Assembly: GCA_050331575.1 (NCBI GenBank)
Contig: JBHJGS010000073.1
Location: 1 to 19,729, forward strand
Origin: JBHJGS01 sp050331575
GTDB lineage: Bacteria > Pseudomonadota > Alphaproteobacteria > Sphingomonadales > Rhodothalassiaceae
Reading direction: 5' to 3'
Length of the DNA stretch: 19,729 nt
Under the pieces are notes generated by a model, which saw only the letters and a program-made list of their open reading frames with translations, had not been told where the DNA came from and searched no databases. Of this stretch, positions 1 to 6,949 are shown piece after piece (the first letter of the stretch is position 1; every line of letters begins with the position of its first letter). A program made the position numbers and the translations under genes.

Positions 1-140
1 TGCTTAGAAAGGCCGCCGCCCGAACGGTCGACGACCTCTGGAACGCCATCGCACAATCCCTCGACGCCTTCACGCCAACCGAATGCGCAAACTTCTTCGC
101 CGCTGCAGGATATGACCTGGATTAAACTGAATCGGCTCTA
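1..140 (+). mobile_element. Right end of an IS630-family insertion sequence (partial)
   Basis: The window starts inside an insertion sequence. It holds the last codons of an IS630-type transposase followed by about 15 bp ending in GGCTCTA. IS630/Tc1-mariner elements insert at TA, and TA at 139-140 is a plausible element/target boundary. The left end lies outside the window, so the terminal repeat cannot be confirmed. The bases after it (from about 142) turn AT-rich and then return to ordinary high-GC intergenic sequence before grxC. Confidence 0.7.
3..125 (+). CDS. IS630-family transposase, C-terminal fragment (cut by window edge)
   Basis: Frame 3 is open from the first base to TAA at 123-125. 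It reads a 40-residue tail containing LWNAIAQSLDAFTPTECANF and ending in FAAAGYDLD. This WNAI...DAFTP.EC.N.F..AGY pattern is the usual C-terminus of IS630-family DDE transposases in Alphaproteobacteria. The catalytic domain lies upstream of the window, so intactness cannot be judged. It runs in the same direction as grxC, so read-through from the IS could reach the grxC operon. Confidence 0.8.
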   Translation, partial: LRKAAARTVDDLWNAIAQSLDAFTPTECANFFAAAGYDLD

Positions 141-271
141 GTGTTATATATTGTGTTACGGCGCGGCGCGTGTGGATGTCGTCACGGTGGCACGGGTTAA
201 TTTACCGAGCAGGCCTGACCGGTGAAGCCCAGCCTACGCTTCCTTAATAGCGTGATTGTTACACGGTTCGT

Positions 272-308
272 CTGGGACGTGTCTGGCCAGCCGTGGCCGT
301 CGTCCCAG
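272..308. other. Inverted repeat upstream of grxC
   Basis: Perfect 8-bp arms (CTGGGACG at 272-279, CGTCCCAG at 301-308) enclose a 21-base spacer that itself contains the palindrome CTGGCCAG (283-290). It lies 39 bp before the grxC start. No T-run follows on either strand, so it is more likely a leader hairpin, an operator, or the remains of the terminator of a lost upstream gene. Function is not determined. Confidence 0.4.
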
Positions 309-347
309 GTTTGACGCAGCCTCGTTTTCTTCCCTAAAGGACATGTC

Positions 348-605
348 ATGGCTGATGTGGAAATCTATACGCGGGCCTGGTGTGGCTATTGCCACCGCGC
401 CAAACGCTTGTTGACCGACAAGGGCGTGGCGTTCCGTGAACTGGCGGTGGATACCGATGCCGCGCGCCGTCAGGAAATGGTCCAGCGCGCCGGCGGACGG
501 ACCTCCGTGCCGCAGATCTTTATCGACGGTGAACATATCGGCGGCTGCGACGAGCTTCTGGGGTTGGAGCGCGCCGGCGCGCTGGACCCGAAATTGGCTG
601 GGTGA
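348..605 (+). CDS. grxC: Glutaredoxin 3 (GrxC type)
   Basis: This 85-residue protein has the full length of a monothiol/dithiol glutaredoxin. Seen: a thioredoxin-fold start (VEIYTRAW), the redox motif CGYC at residues 12-15, the cis-proline region TSVPQIFIDG near residue 53, and the glutathione-binding GGCDEL near residue 65. Known for the family: glutathione-dependent cytosolic reduction of disulfides and mixed disulfides. CGYC replaces the more common CPYC, which occurs in natural variants. The start is fixed by AAAGGA at 336-341, six bases before ATG. It is the first gene of a tight three-gene run; only 7 bp separate it from the next gene. In many alphaproteobacteria comF precedes this cluster. 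Here an IS630 end lies upstream and no comF is visible. Confidence 0.93.
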   Translation: MADVEIYTRAWCGYCHRAKRLLTDKGVAFRELAVDTDAARRQEMVQRAGGRTSVPQIFIDGEHIGGCDELLGLERAGALDPKLAG

Positions 606-612
606 GCGGATC

Positions 613-1473
613 ATGGTGCGCATAGCGGTTTTGCAGATGACCTCAGGGCTTGACCGCCATGCCAATGTCGCGGCGGTTCAGCAGGCGGCGCGTGCTGCGC
701 AAGCTCAGGGCGCGCAGATGCTGTTCACCCCGGAAATGACCAGCTGTGTCGACCGTGACCGTGACCGAATCCTCCGCCAGGCTTTGACCGAGCAGGACGA
801 GCCTGCGTTGAGCGCGTTTCAAGATCTCGCCCGAGAGACTGGATTGTGGCTGGCCATCGGCTCGATCCCGATTAAGGGCGGGGCAGATGACCGCCTGCGC
901 AACCGGTCCTATCTGATTGATGATCAAGGCCGCATCGCCGCCCGCTATGACAAGATCCATCTGTTCGATATCGATTTGGGCGGCGGCGAAAGCTATTGCG
1001 AATCGGCGACGTATGAGGGCGGACAGACCGCAGTGCTGGCGGACAGCCCGCTCGGGCCCATGGGTCTGACCGTCTGCTATGACCTGCGCTTTCCGGCCCT
1101 TTACGAACAGCTGGCGCTGGCCGGCGCGCGGGTGTTCGCCATTCCCAGTGCCTTCACCCGCAAAACCGGGGCGGCGCATTGGCACACCTTGTTGCGCGCC
1201 CGGGCGATCGAAGGCTTGAGCTTCGTTATCGCTGCGGCACAAACCGGACGGCATGAAGATGGCCGCGCGACCTACGGCCATTCGCTGGTGGTCGATCCCT
1301 GGGGCCGGGTGCTGCTGGATGGCGGCGAGGCGCCTGGCCTGCACTTCGTGGATCTTGATCTGGACGAGTTGGAGCGTGCGCGCCGGACCGTCGCCAGTCT
1401 ACAGCACCGCCGCCCATTCAAGCTGGAACGGCCACGCGTCGCCTCTGCCGTTGGCGAAAGCGGCGCGGCATGA
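613..1473 (+). CDS. Carbon-nitrogen hydrolase family protein (Nit-like amidase)
   Basis: This 286-residue nitrilase-superfamily enzyme has the complete Glu-Lys-Cys triad: E41 in FTPEM, K114 in YDKIHLF and C155 in TVCYDLRFP. The YDKIHLFD and CYDLRFPALY blocks are those of the Nit1/Nit2 branch, whose characterised members hydrolyse deaminated glutathione or omega-amides. The neighbouring glutaredoxin would fit a glutathione-repair role, but the substrate is an inference. ATG 613 is chosen because it directly precedes the conserved VRIAVLQM strand and lies 7 bp after the grxC stop. The reading frame is open further upstream, but that part only overlaps grxC. The stop overlaps the next start as ATGA (1470-1473), indicating translational coupling. 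Confidence 0.92.
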   Translation: MVRIAVLQMTSGLDRHANVAAVQQAARAAQAQGAQMLFTPEMTSCVDRDRDRILRQALTEQDEPALSAFQDLARETGLWLAIGSIPIKGGADDRLRNRSYLIDDQGRIAARYDKIHLFDIDLGGGESYCESATYEGGQTAVLADSPLGPMGLTVCYDLRFPALYEQLALAGARVFAIPSAFTRKTGAAHWHTLLRARAIEGLSFVIAAAQTGRHEDGRATYGHSLVVDPWGRVLLDGGEAPGLHFVDLDLDELERARRTVASLQHRRPFKLERPRVASAVGESGAA

Positions 1474-1919
1474 TTTTGTTCGACTTGTTGTGCAGCCGGG
1501 GCCATCGCTTTGAAGGCTGGTTTCCCTCCGGCGCAGATTATGACCGCCAGGCCGAAGCCGGCGTTCTGACCTGCCCGCTGTGCGGGGACGCTCAGGTGCA
1601 CAAGGCGCCAACCGCCTTAAAGCTGCTGAGCCGGCGTGACGACACGGCCGCTGAGCCGGAGCGCGTGCCCTCTGATGCGTGCCAGCACGACGTCAACAGC
1701 TGGGATGCGGCGGAAATGGCGGATCGTGTGCGCGCCCAGCTGTTGGAGGATTGCGAAGATGTCGGTGCGCGATTTGCGGAGGAGGCGCGCGCCATTCATT
1801 ATGGCGAAGCCACCGCGCGCGGCATCTATGGCGAAGCCAGCGTCGCGGATGTGGCGGAGTTGTGCGAGGAAGGCATCAGCGTCGTGCCGCTGCCTTTCCC
1901 GGTCAAGGCCGACGCCTAG
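1470..1919 (+). CDS. DUF1178 family protein
   Basis: This 149-residue protein begins MILFDLLCSRGHRFEGWF and has CPLCG at residues 35-39. With C8 and H12 this suggests a small zinc-ribbon-like N-terminus. The C-terminus carries the conserved pattern AIHYGEATARGIYGEAS...EEGI.V.PLPFP. These are the hallmarks of DUF1178, a family of unknown function found next to the Nit-like amidase and grxC across Alphaproteobacteria. The start overlaps the amidase stop by 4 bp. It ends in TAG, a genuine terminal amber codon, which matters for interpreting the two internal TAGs elsewhere in the window. Confidence 0.9.
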   Translation: MILFDLLCSRGHRFEGWFPSGADYDRQAEAGVLTCPLCGDAQVHKAPTALKLLSRRDDTAAEPERVPSDACQHDVNSWDAAEMADRVRAQLLEDCEDVGARFAEEARAIHYGEATARGIYGEASVADVAELCEEGISVVPLPFPVKADA

Positions 1920-1995
1920 GGCACTCTCCGATCAATCGCGATCGCGGCTGGTCGGATGAATTCCTCTGTCCCTGACCTTCTGTCATGGCCAAGAC

Positions 1996-2034
1996 TGGCG
2001 GTTCCCGCCTCTCCGCGAGGAGCCGGCGCCGCCA
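1996..2034. terminator. Possible bidirectional terminator between convergent genes
   Basis: TGGCGG (1996-2001) pairs with CCGCCA (2029-2034), with an inner CCTC/GAGG stem (2008-2011, 2017-2020). It sits between the DUF1178 stop and the 3' end of the convergent envelope-protein gene. There is no clear T-run, so the assignment rests on position and pairing only. Confidence 0.35.
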
Positions 2035-2043
2035 ATCCTCAGG

Positions 2044-2502
2044 TCAGACGACAACCCAGCCTTCGGCCCGGCGGCAGGCGATGACGGTGTCGGCGCGTTC
2101 CTCGCCGTCGGGCAGGATCACGGTCTGTTCCACCTCGCGGCACTCGCCCTCATAGCCCTGGGGGCTGCGGTCAACGACGCGGGCGCGGCCGGAGCGACCG
2201 CTCTCGGGGTTGCGCCAGGTCTGCAGGTCGCCGGTCTGCGCGGCGTCCACGGTGGACTGGGCGACCTGTTCCTTCTCCCGCTCGTCCAAGTAGCGGCCAA
2301 CCCGATTGCCGACAAACGCCCCGGCGGCCACGCCCAGAAGCGTCCATACGGCCTTGTTCTCGTCGGCGATGGCGCTGCCCAAGAGGCCGCCGGCCGCACC
2401 GCCCGCGGCGGTGCCGGCAACCTCGCCGGTGCCGCGGTCTTCCACGGTTTCGCAGCCGAAACACAGCGCCAGCGCGGGCACGGCCAAGATCGCTTTCTTC
2501 AT
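2044..2502 (-). CDS. Glycine-zipper envelope protein, probable lipoprotein
   Basis: This 152-residue protein starts MKKAILAVPALALCFGCETV. It has a basic N-terminus, a hydrophobic stretch and a cysteine at 17. The lipobox is weak (CFGC rather than L-A/S-G/A-C), so lipidation is probable but not certain. Residues about 26-70 form a glycine-zipper segment (GEVAGTAAGGAAGGLLGSA, then LLGVAAGAFVGNRVGRYLDE), as in the SlyB/17 kDa surface antigen/YMGG group that associates with the outer membrane. The C-terminal part (SPQGYEGECREVEQTVILPDG) resembles the small domain often attached to such zippers. An AAAGAAAGG ribosome site precedes ATG 2502. The frame extends far upstream, but that part is the antisense-frame shadow of comM. 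Exact function unknown. Confidence 0.8.
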   Translation of the reverse strand: MKKAILAVPALALCFGCETVEDRGTGEVAGTAAGGAAGGLLGSAIADENKAVWTLLGVAAGAFVGNRVGRYLDEREKEQVAQSTVDAAQTGDLQTWRNPESGRSGRARVVDRSPQGYEGECREVEQTVILPDGEERADTVIACRRAEGWVVV

Positions 2503-2615
2503 GGTATCGCCTTTCTTTAAGCAAGCCTCTGACATCCCCCGGCCGCAGCCGGAACAATCGCCTGGACAACGCACTGCGGCGTGTTTCGGTCCACGCCGTC
2601 GGCAAATGTGACTGA

Positions 2616-4127
2616 TCAGTCCGCGCCGGGGACCGTGCGGCGAAAGCTCAGCGCTTCGGCGATGTGGGGGCGGCCGACGGTGGCCTGACCGGCCAGATCG
2701 GCGATGGTGCGGGCAACCCGCAGCACGCGGTGATAGCCACGCGCGGACAGGCGCAGCTTGTCCACCGCCTGTTCCAGAAGTGACAGGCCAGCGGCTTCGG
2801 GCGCGGCGACCTGCATCAGGGTTTCGCCATCGGCCTCGGCATTGGTTTTCGCCTAATTGTCGTAGCGCCGCCGCTGCAGCGCCCGGGCGGCGTTGACCCG
2901 TGCGGCCACGGCCGCACTGCCCTCGCGCGGTGGCGGCCGGGTCAAGTCCGCCGCGGACACCGCCGCCACGGCGACATGAAGATCGATGCGGTCGAACAGC
3001 GGGCCGGAGATTTTTGACTGATAATCCAGGGCACAGCGCGGCGCGCGGCTGCACGCCAGCCCCGGATCATCTAGATGGCCGCATCGGCACGGATTCATCG
3101 CCGCGATCAGCTGGAACCGGGCGGGATAGGTGACGTGGGCGGTGGCCCGCGCGATCACCGCGGACCCCGCCTCCAGCGGCTGACGCAGCGCCTCCAGCGC
3201 GGGTCGGGAGAATTCCGGGAGTTCGTCCAGAAACAGCACGCCCTTGTGCGCCAGTGACACCTCGCCGGGTTTGGCGCGCGCGCCGCCACCAACCAGCGCC
3301 GGCATGGAGGCGGAGTGATGCGGCGCACGATAGGGCCGGGCGCGGCTGATGCGCCCGTCGGTGAGAAGCCCCGCGATGGATTGGATCATCGACGCCTCCA
3401 AGGCCTCGGAGGCGTCGAGCGGTGGCAGGATCGAGGCCATGCGCGCCGCGAGCATCGATTTGCCCGCGCCGGGCGGGCCCACCAGCAGCAGATTATGACC
3501 GCCGGCCGCGGCAATCTCCAGCGCACGCTTGGCGGTCTCCTGGCCCTTGATATCCTTCAGGTCCGGCGGCGGCTGATCCGGTGTTTCGGCCAGGCGCGCC
3601 TGCGGCTCGGCCAGCAACTGCGCGCCGCGAAAATGGTTCAGCAGCGCCATCAGATCCGCCGCTGCCAGCACGCCCGCCGGGCCCGCCCAAGCCGCTTCAG
3701 GCCCCTGATCGGCCGGGCAGATCAGCCGCCGGTTCATGGCACTGGCAGCCACGGCCGCCGGCAGCACACCGGGCACCGGCGCCAGGCGCCCATCCAGCGA
3801 TAATTCGCCCAGCGCCACGGTTTCAGCGGCCTCTTCCGCTGAGACCACGCCCATGGCCACCAGCAGGCCCAGCGCGATCGGCAGATCATAGTGCGAGCCT
3901 TCCTTGGGCAGGTCCGCCGGCGACAGATTGACGGTGATGCGCTTGGGCGGCAAGGCCAGGCCCGCGGCACTCAAGGCCGCGCGCACCCGTTCCTTGGCCT
4001 CATTCACCGCCTTGTCCGCCAGGCCCACGATGGTGAAGGCGGGCATGCCGCCGGAGATCTGCACCTGCACATCCACCGGCCGCGCCTCCAGCCCCAGAAA
4101 CGCGACCGTGGCGATATGGGCAACCAT
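2616..4127 (-). pseudogene. comM: comM/YifB family Mg-chelatase-like ATPase, interrupted by an in-frame TAG
   Basis: The region encodes a full-length ComM-type AAA+ protein (504 codons including the internal TAG). It shows the Lon-like N-domain (MVAHIATVAFLGLEARPVDV, then SGGMPAFTIVGL), Walker A GPPGAGKS, the PYRAPHHSAS and FLDELPEF blocks, and the C-terminal LSARGYHRVLRVARTIADL domain. ComM is a hexameric helicase promoting branch migration during natural transformation. Codon 425 (2853-2855) is TAG. The frame then continues for 78 more conserved codons without any shift, so this is one nonsense change, not a frameshift. A terminated product would lose most of the Mg_chelatase C-terminal domain. 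The start at 4127 is set by GGAGG upstream and by family alignment. Alternatives are sequencing error or amber suppression. Confidence 0.88.
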
Positions 4128-4147
4128 TCTGCTGTCCCGCCTCCTTC

Positions 4148-4209
4148 TAGAGCCTTTTCCGAGCAAACCGACTCACGTCGAGAGTCGGTTTGGCCGAGAA
4201 AAGGCTCTA
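4148..4209. repeat. Long near-perfect palindrome, MITE-like, just upstream of comM
   Basis: Arms of 27 and 28 bases (4148-4174 and 4182-4209) pair almost completely around a 7-base spacer. The outer TAGAGCCTTTTC/GAAAAGGCTCTA and inner AAACCGACTC/GAGTCGGTTT segments are perfect. The termini are TA and the last bases GGCTCTA match the IS630 end at 134-140. On the minus strand the hairpin ends only a few bases before the comM Shine-Dalgarno (about 4138-4146). It could be an IS630-mobilised mini-element or one of the palindromic intergenic repeats common in Alphaproteobacteria. The rest of the 4128-4432 gap holds further small inverted repeats (CTGAACGC/GCGTTCAG at 4301-4308/4332-4339) and no gene that I can support. 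Confidence 0.65.
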
Positions 4210-4384
4210 TGAGTCATAGGTTTAGAGTGTTGCGTCCGGCCTCATTGATCACCAAAGAGATTGGGCAACGCTCTGGCGTGCACTCGTTCGTGTGTGCACA
4301 CTGAACGCGGGCATCGGCGAAGGCAAGAGCGGCGTTCAGAGAAGCGGCGAGGGAATAGGGCTCAACTTTATGACGGCACGGGCG

Positions 4385-4431
4385 GCATCCGACCGATGGG
4401 GGTGCGACGCGCTGCCCATCGGTCGGATAGC
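4385..4431 (-). terminator. Strong hairpin immediately after the epimerase gene
   Basis: Perfect 14-bp arms ATCCGACCGATGGG (4387-4400) and CCCATCGGTCGGAT (4415-4428) enclose a 14-base loop. One further GC pair forms after a bulged base. It starts 4 bp beyond the TAG of the epimerase gene. No U-run follows on the minus strand, so it may stabilise the mRNA 3' end or act in rho-assisted termination rather than being a classic intrinsic terminator. Confidence 0.6.
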
Positions 4432-4432
4432 G

Positions 4433-5503
4433 CTAATTCAGTTGATAGTATCGCTTGTACCAGTCGACGAAGCGGCGCACGCCCTCTTCCACACTTGTCT
4501 TGGGCTGGTAGCCGGTCAGCTCCGTCAGGCTGGTGACGTCCGCCCAAGTATCGGGGATATCTCCCGGTTGCAGGGGCAGCAGGGTTTTCTCAGCCGTGCG
4601 CCCCAGGCAGGCTTCCAATACCTCAATATAGCGTAAAAGCTCCACGGGCCGCTGATTGCCGATATTGTGGAGGCGCCACGGGGCTGCGGAGCGGGCCCGT
4701 GGCTGCGCGCCGTGCTGCCAGTCCGCCTGCCCTTCGGCAGGGTGGTCCAAGGCGGCGATGACGCCTTGGGCGATGTCATCGACAAAGGTGAAATCGCGTT
4801 TGTGATTGCCGTAATTGAACACCTCGATCCGCTCGCCGGCCAGGATCTTTCGGGTAAACAAGAACAGCGCCATATCCGGTCGGCCCCACGGACCGTAGAC
4901 CGTGAAGAAGCGCAGGCCGGTGGTGGGCATGTTGAACAGATGTGCATAGCTATGGGCCATCAGTTCATTGGCCCGCTTGCTGGCCCCATAAAGTGCGACC
5001 GGATGCTCCGCGTCGCCGGCCACGGAAAAGGGGATGTCGGTGCTGGCACCATAAACCGAACTGGTTGACGCATAGACCAGATGGTCCGTGCCGTGATGAC
5101 GGCAGCCCTCCAGGATGGTCAGAAAGCCGGTAATATTGCTGTCGATATAGTCGAACGGGGCTTCCAGCGAATGCCGCACGCCGGCTTGGGCGGCCAGATG
5201 CACCACGCGGTCGATCGGCTCGCGCTGGAAGAACTCCTCCATGCCGGGCCGGTCGGAGATATCCAGGCGCTCGAAATGGAAGCGGCCGACGCGGCGTCCA
5301 TCGCCATAAACGGCGGGGTCCAGCGGCTCGTCCAGCACGCCTGTGGCAAAGCGCTTGATGCGGTTGAGCCGGGCCTCCTTCAGGGTCGGATCATAATATG
5401 CATTGAGATTGTCCAGGCCGATGACATCGTCGCCACGGCCGAGCAATTGCATCGCCACATGGCTGCCGATGAAGCCGGCCACGCCGGTTACCAGAATCCG
5501 CAT
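4433..5503 (-). CDS. NAD-dependent epimerase, UDP-glucuronate 4-epimerase type
   Basis: This 356-residue extended SDR has the NAD-binding GVAGFIGSH at residues 7-15, D31 after the second strand, catalytic S/T near 148 and Y172xxxK176 (LYGASK). The blocks GLDNLNAYYDPTLKEARL, FFTVYGPWGRPDMA, FNYGNHKRDFTFVDDI and PLQPGDIPDTWAD are typical of UDP-glucuronate 4-epimerases. These convert UDP-glucuronate to UDP-galacturonate for capsule, LPS or exopolysaccharide. It is slightly longer than usual because of an insertion near residues 255-275 (QADWQHGAQPRARSAAPW) before the HNIGN block. No other polysaccharide gene lies in the window, so this looks like an isolated sugar-nucleotide gene. It ends in TAG and is followed by a strong hairpin. 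The ribosome site is a distant GAGGGGG. Confidence 0.9.
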   Translation of the reverse strand: MRILVTGVAGFIGSHVAMQLLGRGDDVIGLDNLNAYYDPTLKEARLNRIKRFATGVLDEPLDPAVYGDGRRVGRFHFERLDISDRPGMEEFFQREPIDRVVHLAAQAGVRHSLEAPFDYIDSNITGFLTILEGCRHHGTDHLVYASTSSVYGASTDIPFSVAGDAEHPVALYGASKRANELMAHSYAHLFNMPTTGLRFFTVYGPWGRPDMALFLFTRKILAGERIEVFNYGNHKRDFTFVDDIAQGVIAALDHPAEGQADWQHGAQPRARSAAPWRLHNIGNQRPVELLRYIEVLEACLGRTAEKTLLPLQPGDIPDTWADVTSLTELTGYQPKTSVEEGVRRFVDWYKRYYQLN

Positions 5504-5644
5504 GAGGTGTGCGGTCCCCCTCTTGCCTTAGCTGCCCATGTCTTGCCCGCGGCCCGCGCCCGGTCGCATCCGCGCAGGCTCTAGGGGATATGGGCGGGCA
5601 TGGCAATGCAGCGGCGCACCAGCGCTGGCCAGGCAGGGTGACGA

Positions 5645-5878
5645 TCAGGCCACCAGTTCGGGGGATTTTTCGATCACGACAACGAGATGGCCGTCTTGTT
5701 CACGGGCCATCAACAGGCGGTGCCGATGGTCAGCGCAGAAGCTCGGCACGTCATGCAAGGCCACTTTCCGGTCGGCCCAGAATTCCAAGCGCGCGCCTCC
5801 TGGCAGCGCCTGCAGATACCGCTTTAACGCGAGAATGGCCTTTGGGCCTTCCATGCCGACGGCGTCCAACAAACGCAT
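5645..5878 (-). CDS. TusA/SirA-like small protein lacking the sulfur-carrier cysteine
   Basis: This 77-residue protein has the TusA-fold pattern LDAxGxxxPxxIL, then ALPGGARLEFWADRK, then VPSFCADHRHRLL and a final VVVIEKS strand. In active TusA/YeeD/SirA proteins the first motif carries a catalytic cysteine in CPxP. Here the position reads EGPKA, with glycine at residue 11, and the second proline is also replaced. It therefore cannot act as a canonical persulfide carrier through that residue; C48 is a different position. A strong TTAAGGAG ribosome site precedes ATG 5878, which argues that it is expressed. It is divergent from the SDR gene. A regulatory or structural role is possible, but function is not known. 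Confidence 0.7.
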   Translation of the reverse strand: MRLLDAVGMEGPKAILALKRYLQALPGGARLEFWADRKVALHDVPSFCADHRHRLLMAREQDGHLVVVIEKSPELVA

Positions 5879-6073
5879 TGTCTTTTCACTCCTTAACCAC
5901 CAACCATGGAGTGCGGGCTGATCCGCCGCCTACTGCAAAGCACGCACTATCTGGTAGCCATGGCATTTCTCACCACAACATGCTCTAAATATAAGGCGTG
6001 AAAGCTGAAGGCGCTCTTAATGAATCGGGGGGAGTTGAACCAATGCGCTCAACAAGATGCGAGGCTTCCGACG

Positions 6074-6949
6074 ATGTTTCAATCCGATCTGTTTGACGGC
6101 AAACATGTGCTGGTCACCGGCGGCGGCACAGGACTTGGCTTTGCCATGGCACAGCGACTGGCCGATTTGGGCGCGCGGCTGACCTTATGGGGCCGGCGCC
6201 AGGCGGTATTGGAGCGCGCGGCGGACGCGATTGCCGGCCGATCCGGGCGGCCGGTGCAGGTGCACAGCGTCGATATTCGCGATCCGGCGGCCATTGCCGC
6301 GGCGGTTGACCGCACCGTGGCAGACGCGCCACTGGACGGCCTGATCAACAATGCCGCGGCCAATTTCATCGCCCCGACGGAAAGCCTCAGTCCCAACGGC
6401 TTCAACGCAATCGCCCAGACGGTGTTTCACGGCACCTTTCATGTCACGCAATGCTGCGCCAAGCATTGGCTTACGGCGGGCCGGCCAGCCTCGGTGGTGT
6501 CGATTTTGACCACCTGGGTGCGCACTGGTTCGCCCTTCGTGGTGCCCTCGGCCATGTCCAAGGCGGCGCTGGCGGCGATGACCCGGTCGCTGGCGCTGGA
6601 ATGGGGGCCGCGCGGGCTGCGCTTCAATGCCATTGCGCCCGGGCCGTTTCCCACCAAGGGCGCCTGGGCGCGGCTGATGCCCGGGGCTGACGAGCAGGCC
6701 GAGGCAAAGGCGAAGGCGGCGATTCCGATGCGCCGCTACGGCCGGCACGAAGAACTGGCAAACCTGGCCGCCTTCTTGTTGAGCGAGCAGGTGGGCTATC
6801 TCAATGGCGAGATCATCGCGATCGACGGCGGCCAGCACCTGAACAATGCCGGCGCCTTTACGCAATTGTGGGACGTGACGCCGGAGCAATGGCAGCAGAT
6901 GCGCGAGGCCATCCGGGCCGCGGACAAGGCGGAAACGTCAGACCAGTAG
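6074..6949 (+). CDS. SDR family oxidoreductase, 2,4-dienoyl-CoA reductase-like
   Basis: From ATG 6074 the protein has 291 residues. It starts MFQSDLFDGKHVLVTGG with the NADP-binding TGGGTGLG at 15-22, followed by INNAAANF and SLALEWGPRGLRFNAIAPGP. The segment PGPFPTKGAWARLMPG and a catalytic-region sequence without the usual YxxxK tyrosine (SAMSK) match mitochondrial/bacterial 2,4-dienoyl-CoA reductases. These reduce dienoyl-CoA intermediates in beta-oxidation of unsaturated fatty acids. The exact substrate is inferred. GAGG at 6061-6064 supports this start; an in-frame ATG at 6020 with GAAGG upstream would add 18 poorly conserved residues. It ends in TAG and overlaps the convergent RTX gene by 12 bp. 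Confidence 0.87.
   Translation: MFQSDLFDGKHVLVTGGGTGLGFAMAQRLADLGARLTLWGRRQAVLERAADAIAGRSGRPVQVHSVDIRDPAAIAAAVDRTVADAPLDGLINNAAANFIAPTESLSPNGFNAIAQTVFHGTFHVTQCCAKHWLTAGRPASVVSILTTWVRTGSPFVVPSAMSKAALAAMTRSLALEWGPRGLRFNAIAPGPFPTKGAWARLMPGADEQAEAKAKAAIPMRRYGRHEELANLAAFLLSEQVGYLNGEIIAIDGGQHLNNAGAFTQLWDVTPEQWQQMREAIRAADKAETSDQ

Noticed and set aside
234..665. Minus-strand ORF of 143 codons across grxC
   Set aside because: It overlaps grxC and the start of the amidase antisense, has no recognisable domain, and its composition fits a shadow frame of high-GC genes.
1470..1919. Complete reassignment of TAG to a sense codon
   Set aside because: Six intact genes, including DUF1178 here, end in TAG at the expected family length, so TAG works as a stop in this genome.
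2503..3054. N-terminal extension of the glycine-zipper gene
   Set aside because: The frame is open, but the extension is an alternate frame of comM. The signal-type start MKKAILAV with its own ribosome site at 2502 is the credible beginning.
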